Positions 56,397 to 64,000 of a stretch of DNA of 64,000 bases are shown here, piece after piece. The stretch spans positions 175,335,164 to 175,399,163 of the forward strand of contig CP136066.1 in assembly GCA_032622095.1 (NCBI GenBank), written 5' to 3'. This stretch comes from Siphonodentalium dalli. Lineage: Eukaryota > Mollusca > Scaphopoda > Gadilida > Siphonodentaliidae. The position numbers were made by a program, and so were the translations under genes. The notes under the pieces were generated by a model. That model saw only the letters and a program-made list of their open reading frames with translations. It searched no databases and had not been told where the DNA came from. How positions within the stretch are numbered: position 1 is the first letter of the stretch; every line of letters begins with the position of its first letter.

Positions 56397-58748
56397 CACT
56401 CTCCATGTAATGCACGGACCTCGTATTCCATAGCGACAATAATTAGGTTGTGATCTCATAGGAAAAAGCTTTTTCTATTTTTAACGGGGTAAATGGAGTG
56501 ATTGAAAAGTGTAATAGATATGTGGCCTGTTTTTTTAATACAAATTTTCATTCACCAAAGCCAGCTGGTTTTTGGGCACAGATGTAGATAAATCACATGT
56601 ATATCTGCATAATAATTATGGTATTAACTACGTCCACAGCATATCGTCACAATTTTTTGTGTATTCTAAATAAATTTTTGTCGAGTTGTGGACGTCAATA
56701 TAATATAATATTGACGTATTTGTATGTCTCACATCCCTCATTGTATAATTTTTCCTTGACCACGGTGGATAATAATTACTTAATTATTTTTCGGTAATTA
56801 TATTCCATATATATATAATGGCTACATTGTTTTGGTGACAACTGCTGGTTTCACGTGATGCCTTGCGTCTAAAGGAAAAAGGGGGAATGGAGTCATATAA
56901 TGTCACACTGTATATATATATATAGGACCACCAGCTATTATGCGTTTTCCAGCACAGGGACGCATCTAACCTCAAACTTGCACCCATTCAGCAGAATGGG
57001 CGCCAAGTAACTATATTTCAATGTGTTAACAAAAGTGACAAGTCCTAGTTACAATAAAAATCAGTCGTAACACAGAACAGGGGCGTGTAACACAAGACAA
57101 ACGGGACAGAGCTGCTGCCCTCGTTCCCACTCTCCTGCATCTAATTGTAGTGACGAGCCTTCCTTAAATGAAGGCTTCCATCAAATGCAAGATTGATATT
57201 GAAATGATCACACAAGCTCACAAGAATCTTGTCTCTTTTGATCTGCGGTTCAGAAGAGAATACTCATGCTATTGTTAAAGGCACATCTGCATTGCAGAGA
57301 GTTGCATATATATGACCAGAATAGAAGCAACAGAAAGTAATGTTTACAAAAATTGAGATAAACCATAATGAACATCTGAACTTGCTGTTAATCCGAGAAT
57401 GCCTAATTTAAATATAGTTACAACAGTATGCCTTATCCTAACCTCCATTCTGTTCTGCTGAATAGACAATAAAGAGCGTTTAATCACTTGACCATAATGA
57501 AAACGATTACGGACTAAGGCTCGAATATTACCAAAGAGTTTCTTTTTATATCTTATGTTTCTATTTACCTTTCTTGTGTCGTGTCTAGTGGATTGGCGTT
57601 CGGTAGAAATTAAATAGGGATTAACTAATTTCTGTGTTTCTTCCAATTCACCACTAACACTGCCTTCATTTGTATGTGTATCATTATAAGTGCACGGGAG
57701 TCGGCACTCGTTGCTGAAGATAACATTATCACCCAGCAGTATAGGGCCAACTAACACTATCACCCATTGGTCCCGATTAGATATGAGAGTAGGGGGTTGT
57801 TTATGTTGTAAAGTCTGCACCCTCTTTTTAGTGGCATATGTAGGCACCCGCCAATCCACAAGTTGTTGTATTCCTACTTTCTGGTAACAATACATTGTTT
57901 GGGAATGTATATATATTTGAAACACATTCCATGATTTCCACTCACAAAATGGTTTCCAATCGTATTGTCATCGTCCAATTGTGAGAACTCAAGAATCGTT
58001 AACAGTAACATTTAACAAGAACAATAACTCTAAAATAAAGCAAAATATCAAAACATCGCAAGCATAATAGACCAGCTCAGAGATGGGGCCGACCCAAGGG
58101 GAAGTTTATGAGCGTTTGCTAACTCTCAATAATGGTCTACGATAATGTTTGAATAATCGCATAAATATTGAAGATGGTTAGACTGCAGCTGCAGTCTGAA
58201 TATGATGCGCTTCAATGGTACATATGATTCGGATCGGGGCAATATATCAAATTAAACTTAGCAAGAAATAAGTCAAACGACATACGTTAGAGCTTATCTC
58301 ATACAGAGCCATTAGTTGATTTGACAAGTTCCCGATGAAGAGGACTGCTGTCCTTTTTGACGCAAAACACACCCACATGAGAGAAATCTCAGCACACGAA
58401 AACTATGCCATGTTCAAAATATCTCGTCACAATTACTCGTACCTCTTATTTACTATCAGCTGATGGTAATAAAATTACCTGATTCTACGATCAAAGTTCA
58501 AAATTCTGTAGTTCAAAATTCATTTAGCTGGAATTTGTTAAGGGTTTAACGACAAGCAAGTAACCCTGTTTTGGCTCGTGGGTTCTTGACATGGGTTTTT
58601 GGAACCCATCAGAGCGGTGTTCATTGAGAGGTCTCAGAGAGGTGTTAACCATGTCTCTGAGAACTATTACTGCCTCATTTTGGGCCAAGAGGTATTGGTA
58701 TATCCACCTTCCCCTGAATTTTAGAGTAGGTTGGTCGTTCTTTTTATT
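56397..58748 (+). other. non-coding interior between gag and 3' LTR; antisense frame inside
   Basis: 2.35 kb where pol would be expected. No RT (YxDD), RNase H or integrase (HHCC, DDE) motif is seen in any frame. A 193-residue minus-strand frame (57344-57925) is the longest open stretch; another antisense frame (58524-58889) runs from the 3' LTR inward. Confidence 0.6.
57344..57925 (-). CDS. antisense ORF of unknown function inside the LTR element
   Basis: 193 residues, basic (many Arg/Lys in its second half: DTRKVNRNIRYKKKLFGN), starting MFQIYIHSQTMYCYQ. No signal peptide or recognised domain. It is oriented opposite to gag. Chance cannot be excluded in a 2.35-kb stretch, but it is the longest frame there. 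Unknown. Confidence 0.2.
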   Translation of the reverse strand: MFQIYIHSQTMYCYQKVGIQQLVDWRVPTYATKKRVQTLQHKQPPTLISNRDQWVIVLVGPILLGDNVIFSNECRLPCTYNDTHTNEGSVSGELEETQKLVNPYLISTERQSTRHDTRKVNRNIRYKKKLFGNIRALVRNRFHYGQVIKRSLLSIQQNRMEVRIRHTVVTIFKLGILGLTASSDVHYGLSQFL

Positions 58749-58762
58749 AAAATGGGGAAGAG
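58749..58762 (+). other. polypurine tract
   Basis: AAAATGGGGAAGAG directly precedes the right LTR; such a tract primes plus-strand DNA synthesis. One T interrupts it. Confidence 0.8.
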
Positions 58763-59079
58763 TGTTGTATTTATGGGTTTTAATAGTTAGGCCTGGTAGA
58801 GTAAAACCTGTATCAAATAGATGCTTCTCGGCAAAACGGCTCCAATATAGCGATATTGGAGCGAAGATACGGGAAAATCCGGAAACCACCGAGGATGCCC
58901 GAAGATAGCCGGAAGTTCACGAGATGGCGAGGCTGACGGAAACCCATCACTTGAATCCAGATCTTCTTATTGTCAACATCGTGTATTTTCTATTGCTGTA
59001 TTATTAAAAGGTATTATTTCACACTTGCACTTCATGTATAATTATTCACAATGCTGCACTGTACCCCAACATTATAACA
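58763..59079 (+). repeat. 3' LTR, 317 bp
   Basis: The same ends as the 5' LTR. It differs by two extra bases (GCAAAACGG for GCAAACGG and TATTTTC for TATTTC) and two substitutions near the right end. The high similarity implies a recent insertion. Confidence 0.9.
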
Positions 59080-59170
59080 TTGATTGCATAAGATGATTGG
59101 TCACGAATAGGACGTGGTTGTTTGATGAAGGTAATTGATCACGAATCGCTCTGTGTTATGTTAACACGCA

Positions 59171-60053
59171 CCTTAAGGTCGAGCGGCTATATATGTGTGT
59201 TCGATGGCATTCCTTCCTCCCACTGCTAAGAGTTCCCCCAATAGGGGTGGGGGTCTGACGAACACATTCATACACAGGTCTAGGGTAGGTTGGAGGATGA
59301 TTACTCAGGTATAAGTTGAGTATAACGAGCCATGTCATCAAAATGACATAAGTTTTGAGGACACAATGATATCTAGCTAATTATAATTAGAAATAGAGGG
59401 TTCAATTCCATGTAGTTGGGCATAAATATGCATATTTTATTCCAGCTTGAAACGTATATAACACTATATAGTAAGATCACAACCCAGATTACAGGAGTTT
59501 TATGTATATAATTTTATCACTCAAGATTATCAAAAGTGTACGATTCAAGTGGTTTGAATTAGATCTTTCAACATTTAACCTTATAGTTAGCTAGGTCTGA
59601 CAAAAAATCGTCTTTCTGAATAAAGCTCATTTAAAACATCTGTACTCAAACATATGATATCAAGTAAAAGTTATGGGGAAGAAAGAGGGGATGAGACCCC
59701 AATTTGTTGGGGAGAATGGTAGGGAGGATGGTAGACACATGGTTGGGGGGATTTTTATGTTCAACGCTGTGTATGAAAGCTTTTTTTGTTCAGACCCCCC
59801 CTCCCCATCATCGAGTGCTCATTTGTATAGCCGCTGGCAACAGCGACAACGCGGTACTATAATTGTCGAACCACCATTCAAATAGAATAAGTGATGGGAC
59901 TCAGAATTCGACCCTTAAGAGTCACACACGCATCGTTTCCAGGTCGAATTCTGTCGCCAGGACGCTGTTCGCATGCATGAGGCGAATGATTTCAATTTGA
60001 TCGCCATTGGCGCTTATTATCAGTGATCGCACATGCTAAACGGCTCATTACTA
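59171..60053 (+). repeat. segmental duplication copy B, left part
   Basis: Matches copy A from its start (AAGGTCGAGCGGCT) to the Helitron insertion point, but lacks about 75 bp present in A near 50755-50830 and has ~220 extra bp at about 59585-59805. Confidence 0.85.
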
Positions 60054-60073
60054 TCTATATCTATATTTGCGAA

Positions 60074-60075
<2 letters not shown>

Positions 60076-60116
<41 letters not shown>
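60076..60116 (+). repeat. (TGTC)n microsatellite at the Helitron 5' end
   Basis: About nine to ten copies of GTCT/TGTC just inside the 5' terminus. Shorter copies occur at about 61465 and 62355 as part of two internal copies of the element's 5' module. Confidence 0.9.
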
Positions 60117-60249
60117 GTTCTATAGAAATTCACAGGGGACCATCTAGATGATGCCAAAGGGGGTCTACTAGGAGTATCTTTTTACGAGGAAAGATAATGG
60201 TCGGTGTTAAAATTTTCTAAAGTGACGCCGTTGTTGTCAGGGGCAGAAA

Positions 60250-60870
60250 AGGGGGAGGGGCAGAAAAAAAACAATTGTTGCCGATTGCCACCAAACTTAT
60301 ATATAATCATCCCCATAATATGAGGAATCTAATGGCGTGGTTTAAATATGGCAAAAGTCGCGCCGTTCGCGTCAGGGGTGACCAGAAGGGGGGGGGCAGA
60401 GATTTTTTTTTCTGTCGCCGATTGCCACGAAACTTACATATAATCATCCCCATGATATGAAGAATCCAACGGTGTGGTTTAAATATGTCACAAGTGGCGT
60501 CGTTTGAGTCAGGGATGAACGGAAGGGGGAGAGGGGCACCAAAATTGATAAAACTAATTTTAGCGCCGATTTCACCAAATTGATATATATTCTTCTTCAT
60601 GATACAAGGAATCTAATTTGTGCGATTTAACAACGCCAAATTGTTGTTTCTGGATGAGAGATTGGGAGGGGGTGGGCACTAAATTTTATAATAAGTCGCC
60701 GATTGCCACCACCACTTATACAAAATCATCCCCATGGTATGAGGAGTCTAATGGTGTGGCTTTTATCTGTCAAATGTGGCCTCATTCGAGTCAGGGTTGC
60801 ATTGAAATGGACTGGGGAACCAAATTGATGCACAATATTTTTTAGCTGCCAATTTCCACCAAATTGATAC
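60250..60870 (+). repeat. ~130-bp degenerate modules inside the Helitron
   Basis: The module holds TCGCCGATTGCCAC(C/G)AAACTTA, ATAATCATCCCCAT(A/G)(A/G)TATGA, a purine-rich AGGGGG(A/G) run and GAGTCAGGG(A/G)TG. At least four modules follow one another here. Confidence 0.75.
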
Positions 60871-62640
60871 ACATTCTTATCCATGATACGAGGAATATAA
60901 TCGTGATTTAAAGGACGCCATAGTGGTGCTGTTTGGGTGAGAGATGGAGAGGGGAGGGATTGGCACCAAATTTGATAAAAAAAAATTGTTTTAGTCGCCG
61001 ATTATCACCAAACTTATAAACAATCATCTCCATGATATCAGGATTGTAATCATGTGGTTTAAGGATGTCACAAGTGGGGCCATTCGAGTCAGTGGTGTAT
61101 ATAGATGAGAGGGACACAAAAAATTACATCTGTAGTGTTTAGTGCCGATTTCCACCATATTGATACATATTCTTCTCCGTGATACGAGGAATCTTATCGT
61201 GGTGGTTTAGAATACACCAAATTGGTGCCCTATGGGTGGAGAGATATGGGGACCTTAAATTTGATACGAATTTGTATGCTCGCCAATTTTCACCAATTTC
61301 ATATATATGCATCTCTAATCTCTAATGAGTCTTAGTGTGTGCAGCTTGAAGTCTGAAATAGGGACGGGAGGGGTCACCAAAACTGATACAAATATTTTTA
61401 GTACCAATTACCATCAAATTCAGACACGTTCTTCTCAAATGATGCAAGAAATAATATCGTGCTGTCTGTCTGTCTTTTTGTCTGTCTGTGTGCGTTCTAT
61501 ATATAACTTCACGCGGTACAATCGAGATGGCACCAAGGCGTTCTAAGATGGGTAACTTTTTACAAGGAAGATAATGGTGCGGGTTAAAATTTTCTAAAAT
61601 GACGCTGTTGGTGGGAGGGGAACTTAAAAAAATATGGTGAAATAGTTTTGTCGCTGATTTCCACCAAACAAATACATAATCACCTTCGCAATATGGCGTT
61701 GTTCGAGTCAGCGTTGCATCAGCAATTGATTTTATAAACCAAATTCCACCAAATTCATACACGTTCTTATCCATGATACGAGGAATCTAATCGTGATTTA
61801 AAGACGCCATAGTGGTGCTGTTTGGGTGAGAGATGGAGAGGGGGAGGGATTGGCACCAAATTTGATAAAAAAAATTGTTTAGTCGCCGATTATCACCAAA
61901 CTTATAAACAATCATCTCCATGATATCAGGAGTGTAATCGTGTGGTTTAAGGATGTCCACAAGTGGGGCCATTCGAGTCAGTGGTGTATAGAGATGAGAG
62001 GGACACAAAAAGTTACATCTATAGTGTTTAGTGCCGATTTCCACCAGATTGATACATATTCTTCTCCGTGATACGAGGAATCTTATCGTGTGGTTTATAT
62101 ACACCAAATTGGTGCTCTATGGGTGAGAGATATGGGGACCTTAAATTTGATACGAATTTGTATGCTCGCCAATTTTCGCCAATTTCATATACATGTATAT
62201 GCATCTCTAATCTCTAATGAGTCTTAGTGTGTGCAGCTTGAGTCTGAAATAGGGACGGGAGGGTCACCAAAACTGATACAAATATTTTTAGTACCAATTA
62301 CCATCAAACTCAGACACGTTCTTCTCAAATGATACAAGAAATAAAATCGTGCTGTCTGTCTGTCTTTTTGTCTGTCTGTGTGCGTTCTATATATAACTTC
62401 ACGCGGTACAATCGAGATGGCACCAATGCGTTCTAAGAGGGGTAACTTTTTACAAGGAAGATAATGGTGCGGGTTAAAATTTTCTAAAATGACGCTGTTG
62501 GTGGGAGGGGAAATTAAAAAAATACGGTGAAATAGTTTTGTCGCTGATTTCCACCAAACAAATACATAATCACCTTCGCAATATGGCGTTGTTCGAGTCA
62601 GCGTTGCATCAACAATTGATTTAATAAACCAAATTCCACC
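60860..62640 (+). repeat. ~890-bp higher-order tandem duplication inside the Helitron
   Basis: Landmarks ATCCATGATACGAGGAAT (about 60880 and 61770), GAGTCTTAGTGTGTGCAGC (61327 and 62219) and the TCTGTCTGTCTTTTTGTCTG module (about 61465 and 62355) are all offset by about 890. Each unit ends with a copy of the element's 5' module. Paired minus-strand frames of ~150 residues are repeats of the same text, not genes. Confidence 0.85.
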
Positions 62641-63795
62641 AAATTCATACACGTTTTTCTCTAATAATATACCATGAATTAAATCACATTTGGTGTCGTT
62701 TGCGTCACGGATGGCGAGCGGATATGCACTATCATTGATAAGATTGCTATTCGCCGATATCCACATATAAGTTATATACAGTCACCAGGCCATCTCCATA
62801 TCATTTTAAGTAGTTGGGCGTTCACATTTCACAATCCCGACATATGGTGACCCACATAAGTCACTTGAACAATTATATCTTCTTAACAGTCATATTTATA
62901 TGGGAATGGCAATCAAGGAATTCACACAATGAGCTAGCAAAAGAGATAACTAGAAGAAGCATTAAACGTATATTTATCATTCTATTGAAGAGATACATAT
63001 ATCGTGCAAACTGAGAGACCTCGAACCGTCAGAGGATTGCATATATATAATAACAAAATTTAGTCTGTTCCATTCAATGCAGTTTCCACAAAAAGTTACA
63101 ATTTGTCAAGAGATATGGAAGGCCTGTTCAAAAGTAGTGGTCACAGTGTGCAGTCAAACATAGTTTCTTCTGATATATAGTAGCACAATACTTTTCAGGA
63201 TCCCACCAATACTGACATCTGACAAGGGTTTTAGAACAGAATCATCTACTGACATAAACAACTCAAAATATCGCACTGTGCCTGGCACACGTAGCTGATA
63301 TATGTGCGCAGCAACATTTCGTTTAAACTAAGAATATTTAGTCAATATATAGCACCATGAACAGAGGAGCACCTGGAAATTTCTTTGAAACATCTGTATC
63401 TTCATGGAGATATGATAGCCAGGTGTCCTCGAGATCTTAGTCCAACCCACTAGATTGATTGATACATCTCAATATGTAAAACCCAATTATCATCTTTTAT
63501 CGAACTAATGTGTTTATGATGTTCATGTATCATATTATAGCGTCTAATGTATACGCAGTTGTAAATAAATAAATACTTCATTATTGGTGGAACGGATTAA
63601 TCGCGATAAACAGAATGACAATTGACAAGGTGAGCCACTACTTATATTCCATGACTGTAATAATCATGTTTTGTGATGCTATTTGAATATACAATTTATG
63701 AGAAAATGTATAACACTTTAAGCAAGAGCATTCTCTATTCCCAACAAATATCCACAGCATACATTAACCTGGGCAACGCCGGGTAACCCTGCTAG

Positions 63796-64000
63796 TCAAT
63801 CTATATATTCACAATCTTGGGTACAGTGTTGCGCGAGACTGACAGGTAATATATTTCGACTGAATTCTACAAAAATCACCACTGATGCTAGCTATACGTT
63901 GGAATCTTCTTTCCAAGCCATTTCCTTTCCGTACTTCATTTATTATTTTATCGCCCATCAGTTATGAGAATGACTGTACCCGGATAGTATATGTGACCGA
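63796..64000 (+). repeat. segmental duplication copy B, right part
   Basis: Matches copy A from 51367 to about 51571 (ATCTATATATTCACAATC, GACAGGTAATAT, TGAATTCTACAAAAATCACC). The window ends inside the duplication. Confidence 0.9.

Larger units (their letters stand above)
51623..59079 (+). mobile_element. gag-only LTR retrotransposon, young, 7.5 kb
   Basis: Near-identical LTRs (51623-51937, 58763-59079; two substitutions and two single-base indels), TGTT...AACA ends, a 4-bp target duplication TTGA (51619-51622, 59080-59083), a primer-binding-site-like TGG start two bases after the left LTR, and a purine-rich tract abutting the right LTR. The interior encodes a long Gag-like protein in two frames but no protease, reverse transcriptase, RNase H or integrase that I can find. 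This matches the definition of a non-autonomous, gag-only (TR-GAG-like) element that would borrow pol from a relative. Confidence 0.88.
60054..63795 (+). mobile_element. 3.74-kb non-autonomous Helitron
   Basis: It begins TCTATATCTATATTTGCG after host A (60053) and ends CTAG (63792-63795) before host T (63796). The hairpin-forming CCTGGGCAACGCCGGG (63768-63783) lies 8 bases from CTAG. Copy A has the uninterrupted host site ATTACTA|TCAATC, so both boundaries and the A|T target are demonstrated within the window. The interior is made of degenerate tandem modules with no Rep or helicase frame. The last ~800 bp match the older Helitron at 3690. Confidence 0.92.

Noticed and set aside
56397-58748. 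Degenerate pol gene downstream of gag
   Set aside because: Looked for protease DSG/DTG, RT YxDD and LDL-type motifs, RNase H and integrase HHCC/DDE signatures in the open frames and found none; a profile search could still reveal strongly decayed pol.
61322-62766. Minus-strand frames of 150 and 180 residues with near-identical sequence
   Set aside because: They arise from the 890-bp tandem duplication inside the Helitron; the paired similarity comes from repeat structure, not from gene family members.

Overview
This window looks like AT-rich, repeat-dense nuclear DNA from an invertebrate animal, most likely a bivalve mollusc. The reasons are a Mab-21/cGAS-like gene of the type expanded in molluscs, several Helitron ends, degenerate LINEs, a gag-bearing LTR retrotransposon, satellites, and a dispersed repeat ending in a GGACGGACGACGGACG tract and an AGCT...AGCT hairpin that I associate with bivalve genomes. 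The assignment to bivalves rests on general recognition, not on a search. I saw no prokaryotic operons, CRISPR arrays, rRNA genes or convincing tRNA genes.

Only one intact host-like gene is visible: a single-exon Mab-21-family nucleotidyltransferase (34951-37035, +; 694 aa) with the GS...DxD...D catalytic residues kept. Two decayed relatives share the window: a 5'- and 3'-truncated copy at 11344-11782 with one stop, and a tandem remnant of the gene's 3' end directly downstream at 37088-37425, also with one stop. Together they indicate repeated duplication and death of this gene family here.

Layout. 0-8.8 kb: a 45-aa coding-like tandem repeat, a modular bivalve-type repeat, an old minus-strand Helitron (3' end at 3690) interrupted by a 1.79 kb element with 5-bp target duplication and LTR-like terminal direct repeats, and a small MITE. 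8.8-10.4 kb: a dead L1-like LINE. 11.3-13.8 kb: the Mab-21 pseudogene, a direct repeat and a Tc1/mariner-like MITE. 15.3-17.7 kb: tandem repeats, including a 79-bp minisatellite, and a foldback hairpin. 19.2-28.1 kb: Helitron-like fragments and ~560-bp tandem repeats. 30.6-34.1 kb: a 60-bp satellite in two blocks separated by about 2.3 kb that includes a hAT MITE with perfect 8-bp target duplication. 34.9-37.4 kb: the gene and its tandem remnant. 38.1-47.2 kb: a region bounded by CACT-type inverted repeats and TGACT subterminal motifs (candidate CACTA/EnSpm element) that contains a dead LINE with an in-frame duplication inside its reverse transcriptase. 48.3-49.5 kb: two foldback palindromes. 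50.6-64 kb: a tandemly duplicated ~1.1 kb segment. One copy carries a young gag-only LTR retrotransposon (51623-59079; 315/317-bp LTRs, PBS, polypurine tract, no visible pol). The other carries a 3.7 kb non-autonomous Helitron (60054-63795), whose empty site is preserved in the first copy.

The most informative structures are the gag-only LTR element, the Helitron with its in-window empty site, the terminal-repeat element nested in the older Helitron, and the intact cGAS-like gene beside its dead copies.
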